Below the pieces are notes generated by a model. That model was not told the DNA's origin and searched no databases. It saw only the letters and a list, made by a program, of their open reading frames with translations. 64,000 nt of DNA, from NCBI GenBank assembly GCA_024628785.1, contig CP102404.1:496001-560000 (forward strand). The letters are read 5' to 3'. Shown one piece after another: positions 15,384 to 23,856 of the stretch; within the stretch, counting starts at the first letter, position 1, and each line of letters begins with the position of its first letter. This DNA comes from Fusobacteria bacterium ZRK30. GTDB taxonomy: Bacteria; Fusobacteriota; Fusobacteriia; Fusobacteriales; Fusobacteriaceae. Both the position numbers and the translations under genes were made by a program.

Positions 15384-15420
15384 TTGACACTAAATTTAGG
15401 TATTGCATACGTCACGCTGC
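15384..15420 (-). repeat. Right terminal inverted repeat of the element
   Basis: TTGACACTAAA, 15 bases, CGTCACGCTGC: the inverted counterpart of 6696-6732. Its outer end is two bases from the htpG stop codon, so insertion happened right behind that gene. Because the likely htpG terminator lies inside the repeat, the true boundary might be further left. Confidence 0.5.
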
Positions 15421-15422
15421 TT

Positions 15423-17348
15423 TTAGTTTTTAGATGCCTTTATTAACAGATCTGTCATATTGTTGGCAAATTCTATAGGATCTTCTAATTGGAATCCTTC
15501 TATAAGTAAAGCTTGAGAATACAATACTTCTGCATACTTATTTAAGTTTTCTGGATGTATTTCATTGACCTTAATCAGGGCCTTAAATAATTCATGGTTG
15601 GAATTTATCTCTAAAATCCTCTCTGCTTTGATAGTTCCCATAGGATTTTCTCCAGGCATCTCAGCCATTAATTTTTCCATCTCAAATGAGATCCCGTCTG
15701 TACCGCTTACAAGGCAGACAGCACTGGATTTAAGTCTTGTAGTAGGTCTGACCTTTGAAACTTTATCTCCTAAAGCTTCCTTAATCTTAGCAAATAGATC
15801 AGAATTATCCTTTTCTACCTCATCTAACATCTTCTTGTCGTCGTCACTGGAAAGCTCTTCATTGGCTTCGTGGATAGATTTAAATGTAATATCTTCAAAG
15901 TTTCCTAAAGATTTGATGGCAAATTCATCGATCTTGTCGGTAAAGTATAAAACTTCCCACCCTTTGGCTTTAATCCCCTCTAATTGAGGCATTTTTTCCA
16001 GACTTTTGATATTATCCCCGGAAACATAGTAGATATGTTTTTGATCTTCAGGCATTCTCTCCTTATATTCTGTCAGAGTAGTCATATTCTCATCATTTGT
16101 AGTGTTAAAGATCAAAAGATTTTTTAATGTATCTTTATATCTGCCAAAATTTTCATAGATTCCGCCTTTGATATTTATACCGAATTCATTCCAGAATTTA
16201 ATATATTCATCTCTGTCAGTTTTTAACATCTTCTCTAATTCCCTCTGGATCTTTTTCTCCAGATTTTTAGCAATTATTCCTAACTGCCTGTTTTGCTGTA
16301 AGATCTCACGGGATATATTCAGAGAAAGATCCGGTGAATCTACCAGTCCCTTGATAAATCTAAAGTGATCTGGGATCAATTCTTTGCACTTTTCCATGAT
16401 AAATACATTTTTACTATATAACTGAAGTCCTTTTTCAAACTCTTTAGAATAAAAATCCATAGGAGTTTTAGACGGGATATACAGGAGTGCCGAATAATCT
16501 AAATTTCCTTCTACCTTAAAATGGATAGTTTTTAAAGGGTTTGTCCAGTCGTGGAATTTTCCCTGATAAAATTCATTGTATTCCTCTTCTGTGATCTCAG
16601 TTTTAGATTTTTTCCATAGAGGAGTCTGGGAATTTATCTTTTCCTGTTCTACTGTTTCTATCTTTTCCTTAGTTTCTTCGTCTTCAACAGTTTTAGTTAC
16701 TTCAAGGAGGATTGGATATCTTACATAGTCAGAATATTTTTGGATCAACTCTTTGATCTTGTACTCCTCTAAATACTCTGCATTGGAATCCTCTTTATTC
16801 TCTTCCTCTCTCAGGTGAAGGATGATCTCAGTTCCTCTGTGAGATTTTTTAGTATCCTCTATAGTAAAGCTGCCTTCTCCTGTAGATACCCATTTAACTC
16901 CTGTCTCAGAATCGGGACTTTTAGTCTTAAGAGTTATCTTGTTGGCTATCATAAATGATGAATAGAAACCTACTCCGAATTGTCCGATGATAGACAGGTC
17001 ATCTTTGTTATTTTTGGCTTCTTTCATAGCCTCTGTAAATGCACGGGACCCTGATTTTGCAATGGTACCGATATTTGAGATAACCTCTTCATGGGTCATC
17101 CCGATACCATTATCCTTGATAGTAATGGTATTTTTTTCTTTATTTATAAATATCTCTATCTTAAATTCATTGTCATCTTTTAATATATTTTGATCTGTAA
17201 GGGCTTTAAATTTTAGTTTGTCCAGGGCATCACTGGCATTAGAGATTAATTCTCTTAAAAAAATTTCTTTATGTGTGTAGATAGAATGGATCATCAGGTT
17301 CAACAGTTCTTTAGTTTCAGTTTGAAAATTTAATGTTTCTTTATGCAT
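15423..17348 (-). CDS. htpG: Molecular chaperone HtpG (Hsp90)
   Basis: A 641-residue Hsp90. The N-terminal GHKL ATP-binding domain shows LRELISNASDALDKL (catalytic Glu, Asn), DNGIGMTHEEV and GQFGVGFYSSFM; the middle domain carries the arginine-containing segment SLNISREILQQNRQL; the C-terminal dimerisation domain is complete. AGGAGG precedes ATG. The promoter and a CIRCE operator directly upstream indicate HrcA-controlled heat-shock expression, unusual for htpG in many Firmicutes. It is intact despite the insertion just behind its stop codon. Confidence 0.97.
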   Translation of the reverse strand: MHKETLNFQTETKELLNLMIHSIYTHKEIFLRELISNASDALDKLKFKALTDQNILKDDNEFKIEIFINKEKNTITIKDNGIGMTHEEVISNIGTIAKSGSRAFTEAMKEAKNNKDDLSIIGQFGVGFYSSFMIANKITLKTKSPDSETGVKWVSTGEGSFTIEDTKKSHRGTEIILHLREEENKEDSNAEYLEEYKIKELIQKYSDYVRYPILLEVTKTVEDEETKEKIETVEQEKINSQTPLWKKSKTEITEEEYNEFYQGKFHDWTNPLKTIHFKVEGNLDYSALLYIPSKTPMDFYSKEFEKGLQLYSKNVFIMEKCKELIPDHFRFIKGLVDSPDLSLNISREILQQNRQLGIIAKNLEKKIQRELEKMLKTDRDEYIKFWNEFGINIKGGIYENFGRYKDTLKNLLIFNTTNDENMTTLTEYKERMPEDQKHIYYVSGDNIKSLEKMPQLEGIKAKGWEVLYFTDKIDEFAIKSLGNFEDITFKSIHEANEELSSDDDKKMLDEVEKDNSDLFAKIKEALGDKVSKVRPTTRLKSSAVCLVSGTDGISFEMEKLMAEMPGENPMGTIKAERILEINSNHELFKALIKVNEIHPENLNKYAEVLYSQALLIEGFQLEDPIEFANNMTDLLIKASKN

Positions 17349-17369
17349 AGTAAATCCTCCTAAAAATTT

Positions 17370-17396
17370 TTAGCACTCGTTGTTCTAGTATGCTAA
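17370..17396 (-). promoter_or_regulatory. CIRCE operator upstream of htpG
   Basis: On the minus strand TTAGCATAC-N9-GAGTGCTAA. The consensus HrcA operator is TTAGCACTC-N9-GAGTGCTAA, so one half is perfect and the other differs at three positions. It lies 22 bases upstream of the start codon, right behind the -10 box. Confidence 0.8.
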
Positions 17397-17401
17397 TTAG
17401 T

Positions 17402-17430
17402 TTTTAACACATTTTCAGTGCACTTGTCAA
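17402..17430 (-). promoter_or_regulatory. htpG promoter
   Basis: TTGACA (17430-17425), a 17-base spacer and TTAAAA (17407-17402) on the minus strand, directly before the CIRCE operator. A perfect -35 and a 4-of-6 -10 match. Confidence 0.6.
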
Positions 17431-17486
17431 TCTCTCTCTAAAAGAATGAGCCTGTTTATATAAACTCTAGTATACTCTTGAAAATA

Positions 17487-17529
17487 AAAAGATCTTCCAC
17501 CTGTGAATATAACAGCTAGAAGATCTTTT
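17487..17529 (-). terminator. Terminator of the oligopeptide-binding protein gene
   Basis: AAAAAGATCTTC pairs with GAAGATCTTTT around a 20-base loop. It lies 15 bases past the stop codon of the binding protein gene, between it and the htpG promoter. Confidence 0.75.
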
Positions 17530-17543
17530 CTCTATAGGATCTA

Positions 17544-19046
17544 TTATTTTTTAAAACTTAACTTATAAAAATAGGGATAGTTTGCCGATGTCTGAACATA
17601 CCCTGCAACATCTTTACTCAATCCTGCATTTGATAACTGATAGTAGATGGGTAAAAATGCAGCATCTGTATTGATAATCTTCTGAGCTTCCTTATAGAGA
17701 GCCAGTCTTTTTTCTGTATCCAATTCTTCCTTTGCATCATCCAAAATTTTATCTAAATTTTTATTTTCATAGAAGCTTCTATTTCCTCCGCTTCCCTTGT
17801 TGCTGCTATGGGTATTAGGAACTAAACCGTAATCAGCATCCCCTGTAGAAGGAGACCATCCTAGCATATATAGCTCTGCCTTTCCTGTAGAAGTATCGGA
17901 CAAAAATGCTCCCCATTCTACAACTTCTATATTTAGTGTAATTCCGACCTCTTTTAATTGAGCCTGAATTACTTCGCAAATTTGTGCTCTGGTAGTGTTA
18001 TTACTGGTAAGAACCGTAAGTTCAATATCTTTATATCCAGACTGGGTTATGAGTTTTTTTGCTTCCTCAGGGTTATATTGATATGTATTTACATCTTTTG
18101 AATATCCGAATACCCCAGGTGCAAGAAAACTGTTTGCATCCTTTACAGCTCCCATTAGGATAGTATCGATAATAGTTTTTTTGTCGATAGCCATAGCTAT
18201 GGCTTTTCTGACCTTAATATCCTTTAAAAAAGGTTTGTCTACGTTCATTCCAAGAAATTGGACACTGAATGAGTTAGTTTCTGCTAAGGTTAAATCAGGA
18301 TTTTCAAGGACTGTATTTCTAGACATAGATTCTAAATCGGCTGCTATATCTATCTCCCCGGTTTCAAGACCAATAACTTTACTATTTTCTTCTGGGATAC
18401 TCCTAATTTTTATGTATTTAATACTTGGTTCACCTTTAAAGTAGTCAGGATTCTTTTCTAAAAGGATATAGTCTCCTATATTCCAAGAATCTAAAAAATA
18501 TCCTCCAGTACCATCGGCCTCTTGGTTGAGGTCGTGAGTTTTTGCAAATTCTGCATTCAGAATAGAAGCTGATTTATGGGATAAGTGGTACAGTAAAGGA
18601 CCAAATGGTTTTTTAGTGGTAATGGACACAGTATTTTCATCGATAATATCAACCTTGTCGAACAGGGAGTATAAACTTCCTAATTTAGGAGATTTCATGG
18701 CTCTCTCTAAAGAAAACTTTACATCTTCTGCTGTAACTTTTTTCCCACTACGAAAGTGGACACCTTTCTTCAAGTGAAATACAGTTGTAAGGGGATCTAT
18801 ATTTTCCCAAAACTCAGCCAGGCTGGGAACAACTTTCATATTTTCATCTACCTCTACCAATCTGTCATATATATTGGCTATAACTCTTTGAGAATATTGG
18901 TCGGTAACAGCATGAGGGTCCAAACTCTTGGATTCACTCAGTTGAGCATAGACCAGGGTGTCTTTTACTTCAGTTTTACTTTCCTCACTTTTTCCGCATG
19001 AAACAATCCACAGGCCTATAACTATTAAAAAAATAACTTTTTTCAT
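17544..19046 (-). CDS. Family 5 extracellular peptide-binding lipoprotein
   Basis: A 500-residue solute-binding protein of the DppA/OppA family. The signal peptide MKKVIFLIVIGLWIVSCG ends in the lipobox IVSC (Cys17). Conserved family blocks follow: LDPHAVTDQYSQRVIANIYDRL (about 42-63), HFRSGKKVTAEDVKFSLERA (about 97-116), and a C-terminal AAFLPIYYQL. It is anchored in the inner membrane and delivers di- or oligopeptides to an ABC permease. No permease or ATPase genes adjoin it. It is 10 bases upstream-linked to a PuuD-like gene in the same direction. It has a paralogue at 42508-44010. Confidence 0.92.
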   Translation of the reverse strand: MKKVIFLIVIGLWIVSCGKSEESKTEVKDTLVYAQLSESKSLDPHAVTDQYSQRVIANIYDRLVEVDENMKVVPSLAEFWENIDPLTTVFHLKKGVHFRSGKKVTAEDVKFSLERAMKSPKLGSLYSLFDKVDIIDENTVSITTKKPFGPLLYHLSHKSASILNAEFAKTHDLNQEADGTGGYFLDSWNIGDYILLEKNPDYFKGEPSIKYIKIRSIPEENSKVIGLETGEIDIAADLESMSRNTVLENPDLTLAETNSFSVQFLGMNVDKPFLKDIKVRKAIAMAIDKKTIIDTILMGAVKDANSFLAPGVFGYSKDVNTYQYNPEEAKKLITQSGYKDIELTVLTSNNTTRAQICEVIQAQLKEVGITLNIEVVEWGAFLSDTSTGKAELYMLGWSPSTGDADYGLVPNTHSSNKGSGGNRSFYENKNLDKILDDAKEELDTEKRLALYKEAQKIINTDAAFLPIYYQLSNAGLSKDVAGYVQTSANYPYFYKLSFKK

Positions 19047-19056
19047 ATGATTCCTC

Positions 19057-19803
19057 CTAAATTTTATTTAATTTTTTTTGCTTTAATCGATCCATAAAAT
19101 ATTGAAATAATTTTTTCATATCCCCGTTATCCCCTTGGGAATACATCATCTCAGGGTGCCATTGAACTCCTAATATAAAGTGATTATCATCAATATATTC
19201 AATGGCTTCGATAACATTATCGCTAGATTTGGCAGATACTTTTAAGCTATCTCCTACCTCCTTGATACTCTGGTGATGAAAGGAGTTAACCCATAGATCA
19301 TCGGTAAAGAGCTTATCTAAAAATGAATCTTCAACGGGAATAACCTTGTGTACAGGGATATGAGGGCTGCTCTCACCCTGAAGGTGTTTTAGATAGACCT
19401 CTTTATTGTATTTTAAATCTTGATAGAGGGATCCTCCAAAATATATATTTAAAAGCTGCATCCCTCGGCAGACTCCCAAGATGGGGATATTTTTCTGGAT
19501 GGCATATTTTATAAGAAGCATATCAAAAGAATCTCTTTTAGGATCTGGAATCTGAGTTTCCGGGAGGGACTCCTCCTGGAATAATTGGGGATTAACATCG
19601 TCTCCTCCGGTTAAAATTAAACCATCTATGAGATCTATATATTTAGAGATGGTCTCTTCATCATCGGCTAAGGGTAAAATAATAGGAGTTCCCCCAATCT
19701 TTATTATAGAGTCGGGATAATGTTTATTTACATAATCCCTGATAAATCCTGTATTATCAAAATCACGTTGAGAGCCACTGAGGCCTACTATCATATTTTT
19801 CAT
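19057..19803 (-). CDS. Gamma-glutamyl-GABA hydrolase-like class I amidotransferase
   Basis: A 248-residue PuuD-type peptidase C26. The nucleophile elbow GVCRGMQLLN (Cys near 117) and the catalytic QWHPEMM (His/Glu near 220) are present, as is TGGDDVNPQLF near 65. The family cleaves gamma-glutamyl amide bonds in glutamyl-GABA or related compounds in the cytoplasm. It is first in a two-gene operon with the peptide-binding protein, so it may process an imported gamma-glutamyl compound. AAGGAGG lies 6 bases before the ATG. Confidence 0.9.
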   Translation of the reverse strand: MKNMIVGLSGSQRDFDNTGFIRDYVNKHYPDSIIKIGGTPIILPLADDEETISKYIDLIDGLILTGGDDVNPQLFQEESLPETQIPDPKRDSFDMLLIKYAIQKNIPILGVCRGMQLLNIYFGGSLYQDLKYNKEVYLKHLQGESSPHIPVHKVIPVEDSFLDKLFTDDLWVNSFHHQSIKEVGDSLKVSAKSSDNVIEAIEYIDDNHFILGVQWHPEMMYSQGDNGDMKKLFQYFMDRLKQKKLNKI

Positions 19804-19959
19804 AAAATCCTCCTTAAATCTAAATAAACTTAGTATTTATATATACTATGGAAAGGGAAAGATGTCAATTGTGTCATAGGAGAAAAGTACTATTAAAATT
19901 GACAAGGGTAATAAAAAAAACTATATACTATACTGAGATATCTATAAAGGAGGACGATC

Positions 19960-21027
19960 ATGAGGTTAGATTCGGTAAAGCTTATTGAAAAATTATCAAA
20001 TGCTTATGGAGTATCGGGATTTGAAGATGATGTAGTAGAGATTATAAAGGATAAATTTGGAGATATTTTTGAAATTCAGGAAGATTTTATGAGAAATCTG
20101 GTGATATACAGAAAGGGTCACAAGGGGGATAAACCCATAGTTATGTTAGATGGTCATTCAGATGAGGTGGGATTTATCATCCAGAGTATCAAAGCCAATG
20201 GTACTATGAGGTTTTTACCCTTGGGAGGATGGATGGCACAAAACATACCAGGACATAAGGTAAGGGTGAAGAATTCCAAAGGAAAGTATATAGAAGGGGT
20301 GGTAGCCACAAAACCGCCACACTTTATGAAAGGGCCTATTACCCTCCAGCCTATCCATGAGATGGTGATAGATGTAGGAGCGACGAGTTATGAGGAAATT
20401 ATAGAGGTATTTCAGATTGAACCAGGAGCACCGGTTATTCCTGATGTTAAATTTTCCATGGATCAGAAGACAGGTGTAATGCTGGGAAAAGCTTTTGATA
20501 ACAGGTTAGGATGTGCAGCTGTTTTAGAAACCATGCTGACATTGGAAGGAGCTGATTTAGATGTAGATGTGGTAGGTTCTATATCAGTTCAAGAGGAGGT
20601 AGGGTGCAGAGGAGCAAAGGTTAATGCAAATACTGTAAAACCGGATTTAGCTGTTGTCTTTGAAGGGTCTCCTGCAGATGATACATTTATGGATAGTTAT
20701 GATTCTCAAGGGGCACTAAAAAAAGGAACACAGATAAGACATTTTGATATGAGACTCATTGCAAACCATAGATTGATCTCATTTAGTAAATCGGTGGCAA
20801 GGGAAAATAAGATACCATTTCAATGTGCAGTCCGAAGTGGAGGAGGGACAGATGCAGGACCTATCCATATGGAGAATAAAGCTGTTCCCAGCCTTATATT
20901 GGGGATGCCTGTAAGATATGCTCATACACACTATGGATTTTCAGCATTGGAAGATTATAGAGCTACTGTGGACCTTACAGTGGAGATTTTAAAAAGGTTA
21001 AACTCAGATCAATTACAAAAATTTTAA
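19960..21027 (+). CDS. M42 family aminopeptidase
   Basis: A 355-residue dinuclear metalloaminopeptidase of the M42 (FrvX/YsdC, TET) family. Metal and catalytic residues are seen in MLDGHSDEVGF (His/Asp near 70), KAFDNRLGCAA (Asp near 185), VQEEVGCRGA (Glu-Glu near 215), FEGSPADDT (near 237) and the final His in AHTHYGFS near 325. It releases N-terminal amino acids from peptides as a large cytoplasmic oligomer. It is divergent from the PuuD/binding-protein operon, and its job fits imported peptides. AAAGGAGG precedes ATG. Confidence 0.93.
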   Translation: MRLDSVKLIEKLSNAYGVSGFEDDVVEIIKDKFGDIFEIQEDFMRNLVIYRKGHKGDKPIVMLDGHSDEVGFIIQSIKANGTMRFLPLGGWMAQNIPGHKVRVKNSKGKYIEGVVATKPPHFMKGPITLQPIHEMVIDVGATSYEEIIEVFQIEPGAPVIPDVKFSMDQKTGVMLGKAFDNRLGCAAVLETMLTLEGADLDVDVVGSISVQEEVGCRGAKVNANTVKPDLAVVFEGSPADDTFMDSYDSQGALKKGTQIRHFDMRLIANHRLISFSKSVARENKIPFQCAVRSGGGTDAGPIHMENKAVPSLILGMPVRYAHTHYGFSALEDYRATVDLTVEILKRLNSDQLQKF

Positions 21028-21036
21028 TTAAAAAAG

Positions 21037-21059
21037 AGGAGAGCCTATTTGGCTCTCCT
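21037..21059. terminator. Bidirectional terminator between M42 peptidase and pnuC
   Basis: AGGAGAGCC, loop TATTT, GGCTCTCCT; A-rich on the left and T-containing on the right. It serves two convergent genes. Confidence 0.75.
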
Positions 21060-21077
21060 TCTGAATAAGGTTATAAT

Positions 21078-21779
21078 TTATGCATAATTTGGAACAGCTT
21101 TTGATTTTAATTTGCATTGTTTTTTCCAATTAATAGTTCCAAAAATAGAGTTTAATAAAAATACAATCCACATCAATAATGTTGCAACTGTTTCAGAGCT
21201 TATATTTCCTACTTTCAGCCATAATAGTACAGAGATAGCATTTACTAAGATCCACAGATACCAGTTTTCTGTATATCTTTTTGACATTAAAAATAAAGCA
21301 ACGATTCCTAATATTGTTGTTGTTGCATCTAAAATAATATTATTTCCATGGATTAAATGTAGGATACCGGCAAGTGTTCCTATAGCAATTATAACTCCTA
21401 TTACGCCTAGGATCCTTTGTTTAGTTGTTAATACCCTGAACTCTACATCATCATCTGCCTTTACTTTATTTTTTTTCCATGTAATATAACCAAATATTCC
21501 CATAGGTATATTGTAGACAACTCTCATAATAGCGTCACCATATATAGCATTGGAATAAGTTATATATCCATATAATATACTCCCTATTATAGAAAATATA
21601 AAGTTTGAAACTTTTCCCTTTGCTAATAATACTACACAGATTATGTTGATTATCATAGCTATAATCGACATACCTCCTGCCTTTAAGTAGAGTGAAGCTG
21701 ACACCGTTGTTAATAGTGAGACCCCTAACCATAAATACTCACCTTTTCTCCATCCTTTAAAATCACTTGCTAAGATCAT
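21078..21779 (-). CDS. pnuC: Nicotinamide riboside transporter PnuC
   Basis: A 233-residue membrane protein with seven hydrophobic segments and the PnuC signature near the C-terminal half (ENWYLWILVNAISVLLWLKVG); GYITYSNAIYGDAIMRVVYN is the internal conserved loop. The family imports nicotinamide riboside by facilitated diffusion, trapped by an intracellular kinase, for NAD synthesis. A GGGGG-type site precedes ATG. It is a single gene, and no riboswitch was recognised in the 180-base upstream region. Confidence 0.9.
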   Translation of the reverse strand: MILASDFKGWRKGEYLWLGVSLLTTVSASLYLKAGGMSIIAMIINIICVVLLAKGKVSNFIFSIIGSILYGYITYSNAIYGDAIMRVVYNIPMGIFGYITWKKNKVKADDDVEFRVLTTKQRILGVIGVIIAIGTLAGILHLIHGNNIILDATTTILGIVALFLMSKRYTENWYLWILVNAISVLLWLKVGNISSETVATLLMWIVFLLNSIFGTINWKKQCKLKSKAVPNYA

Positions 21780-21962
21780 TTTTTTGTACCCCCTTAGTTG
21801 TTTACTTGCTGATTTAACAAAGGAATTATAAATGTAAAAACTATAAATAAATAGGACGAAAGTCTTTTTTTAGGTCAAAAAACAATCGAAAATAAGATTG
21901 AAAAAAATCAAGGAATATGATAAATTTATTCGAATATAAATTATTAGGAGAGTGAAAATAAG

Positions 21963-22592
21963 ATGGATTATGTAATTCAGATATTTATCAATGCCATGAC
22001 AATGATTGCCATATTGAACCCATTCGGGAATGTGCCATTGTTTATAGGATTGACAGAGGATATGGGGAAAATTACCAGAAAAAAGTTATTTAAAGTTATA
22101 GTTATTACAGGTTTTGCCATAATGGCGGCATTTGCCCTTGTAGGATCATTTATGATGCACAATTTTTTCAGGGTAGAAATGAAAGAAGTCAGAATAGCAG
22201 GAGGAATAATCTTAGTTATTGTAGCTCTAAAGAATCTATTGTTTCCAAAGAAAAATAAAAAGAAAGATGAACCACAGGAAGAATTGACAGAGGAGGAGGA
22301 AATTAAACAAGGAATAATACCTATGGCTTTCCCTATGTTGGTTGGACCAGGTTCACTGGCAGGTGTACTTCTTATAAGGCAGGAAGCGGGGATAATTTCC
22401 AGTACCCTTTCCTGTGTAGTGGTATTTGTAATCATCCATCTTATGTTTTCTGCAGCGGATATTATAGAAAAGATATTTGGGGAATTGGTTTTGTTTGTAC
22501 TGTCCAGGGTAATGCAGTTATTTATAATGGCTGTAGGAATAAAAACTATTATCAGTGGTGTAACTATGGTTGTTCAGGGGATAGGAGGTTAA
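21963..22592 (+). CDS. MarC family integral membrane protein
   Basis: A 209-residue protein with six hydrophobic segments; ILNPFGNVPLFIGLT near the N-terminus and IPMAFPMLVGPGSLAGVLL near 117 are the two signature loops of the MarC/YchE/YhgN family. Between them is a highly charged stretch (KKNKKKDEPQEELTEEEE). The function of the family is unsettled; a link to amino acid export has been proposed. The downstream DJ-1 gene starts one base after its stop codon, so the two are an operon. Confidence 0.9.
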   Translation: MDYVIQIFINAMTMIAILNPFGNVPLFIGLTEDMGKITRKKLFKVIVITGFAIMAAFALVGSFMMHNFFRVEMKEVRIAGGIILVIVALKNLLFPKKNKKKDEPQEELTEEEEIKQGIIPMAFPMLVGPGSLAGVLLIRQEAGIISSTLSCVVVFVIIHLMFSAADIIEKIFGELVLFVLSRVMQLFIMAVGIKTIISGVTMVVQGIGG

Positions 22593-22593
22593 G

Positions 22594-23142
22594 ATGAAAA
22601 AGGTAGTATTATATTTAGCTGAAGGATTTGAGGAAATAGAGGCACTGACTACAGCTGATATTTTGAGAAGAGCAGGGATTGAAGTGGATTTAGTTGCTGT
22701 AGGAAGTAAAAAAGAGGTATCAGGAGCTCACAAGATAAGGGTAGTAGCAGATACCCTTATAGAGGACCTAAGTCATGAAAAATATGATATGATGATCTTG
22801 CCGGGAGGGATGCCAGGAACGTTAAACTTAGATTCATCGAAGATATTAAAGAAGCAGATTATAGATTTTGATTTAGAGAGTAAATTTATAGGAGCTATTT
22901 GTGCTGCTCCCCTTGTGATTGGAAAGATGGGTTTTTTAGAGGACAGACAGGCTACTTGTTATCCAGGTGTGGAATCACAACTATTTGGAGCTACCTACAG
23001 AGAGGATTTAGATGTGGTAGTAGATGGAAATTTTATAACATCTAGAGGGCCTGGAACAGCTATACCATTTGCATTGAAATTGGTGGAACTTTTAAAGGGA
23101 GAAGAAATAAGTAAAAATTTAGCTTCTGATCTTTTAGTTTAA
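22594..23142 (+). CDS. DJ-1/PfpI family protein
   Basis: A 182-residue YajL/ThiJ-like protein with the nucleophile elbow IGAICAAPLVIG (Cys near 102) and the conserved Glu near 15 (EGFEEIEALT) that polarises it. ITSRGPGTAIPFALKLVE near the C-terminus is typical of the DJ-1 branch. Members act as chaperones or glyoxalase/deglycase-like enzymes; which applies here is not clear. Coupled to the marC-type gene by a one-base gap, with its ribosome site in GGAGG at the end of that gene. Confidence 0.92.
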   Translation: MKKVVLYLAEGFEEIEALTTADILRRAGIEVDLVAVGSKKEVSGAHKIRVVADTLIEDLSHEKYDMMILPGGMPGTLNLDSSKILKKQIIDFDLESKFIGAICAAPLVIGKMGFLEDRQATCYPGVESQLFGATYREDLDVVVDGNFITSRGPGTAIPFALKLVELLKGEEISKNLASDLLV

Positions 23143-23272
23143 GTACTGAATAAATGGTTAGATATTACGTCTTTATGAGTAAAGTTTAAAACTTTTTAAT
23201 CTTTAAAAAATAATAGAGATATAGTATAATTATCGTGATGAGGAAGATTTATATTAGTAGGAGGATTTTAAA

Positions 23273-23767
23273 ATGGGATTATTTGATTTTTTTAAAAAAA
23301 ATAAAGAGGAAAATTATATTGAAATATACTCACCATTAAATGGTAGAGTTATAGACTTATCAGAGGTACCTGATGAAGCGTTTGCTCAAAAAATGATAGG
23401 GGATGGGTGTGCTATAGAGCCTGCAGAAGGATCTGTTCATGCTATAGCTGATGCTGAGATCGATATCTTTGATACTAATCACGCAGTTAGTTTTGATCTT
23501 GAATGTGGATTAGAGATGATAGTACATTTTGGAATTGATACAGTAAAATTAGACGGACAAGGATTTGAAAGATTAGTTACTCCTGGAGATGTAAAAGCTG
23601 GAGACGAATTAGTAAAATACAACCTTGAATATATTACAAAAAATGCAAAATCTACAAGAACTCCAATAATCATATCTAATATGGATGAAGTTGCTGAATT
23701 AAAAGTAGTAGCTACAGGAGATGTAAAAGTCGGAGATCTATTAATGAAGGTAAAATTAAATAAGTAA
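23273..23767 (+). CDS. crr: PTS glucose-family EIIA component
   Basis: A 164-residue soluble EIIA(Glc). The active-site pair His70 (DTNHAVSF) and His85 (EMIVHFGIDTVKL) is conserved, with His85 as phosphate acceptor from HPr. It supplies phosphate to sugar permeases and can regulate other transporters. No membrane IIBC gene is nearby, so it acts in trans. Own promoter region and AGGAGG site; terminator follows. Confidence 0.93.
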   Translation: MGLFDFFKKNKEENYIEIYSPLNGRVIDLSEVPDEAFAQKMIGDGCAIEPAEGSVHAIADAEIDIFDTNHAVSFDLECGLEMIVHFGIDTVKLDGQGFERLVTPGDVKAGDELVKYNLEYITKNAKSTRTPIIISNMDEVAELKVVATGDVKVGDLLMKVKLNK

Positions 23768-23777
23768 TGAATTTTAA

Positions 23778-23806
23778 GGGATGAGAGATCATCCCTGTTT
23801 TTTTAT
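23778..23806 (+). terminator. Terminator of crr
   Basis: GGGATGA, loop GAGA, TCATCCC, then TGTTTTTTT. Confidence 0.85.
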
Positions 23807-23856
23807 AAAAAAATAGAAGTTTAATAGATTTTCCATTAAACTCCCAATAAATTTTT

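Larger units (their letters stand above)
6696..15420. mobile_element. Integrated ssDNA-phage-like element with DDE transposase
   Basis: About 8.7 kb between a host terminator and the htpG stop codon. All genes but one run rightward: a 51-residue protein, an HUH replication initiator, a small beta-rich protein, a small membrane protein, a 690-residue repeat protein, four unrecognised proteins of 131-197 residues, an M15 endolysin and an IS256-like transposase. Ribosome sites are of the GGGGG type rather than the host AGGAGG, and much of the coding strand is T-rich at third positions, as in ssDNA phages. Matching 37-bp imperfect inverted repeats mark both ends. No terminase, portal, Zot ATPase or tyrosine/serine integrase was found. 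The exact ends are inference. Confidence 0.65.
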
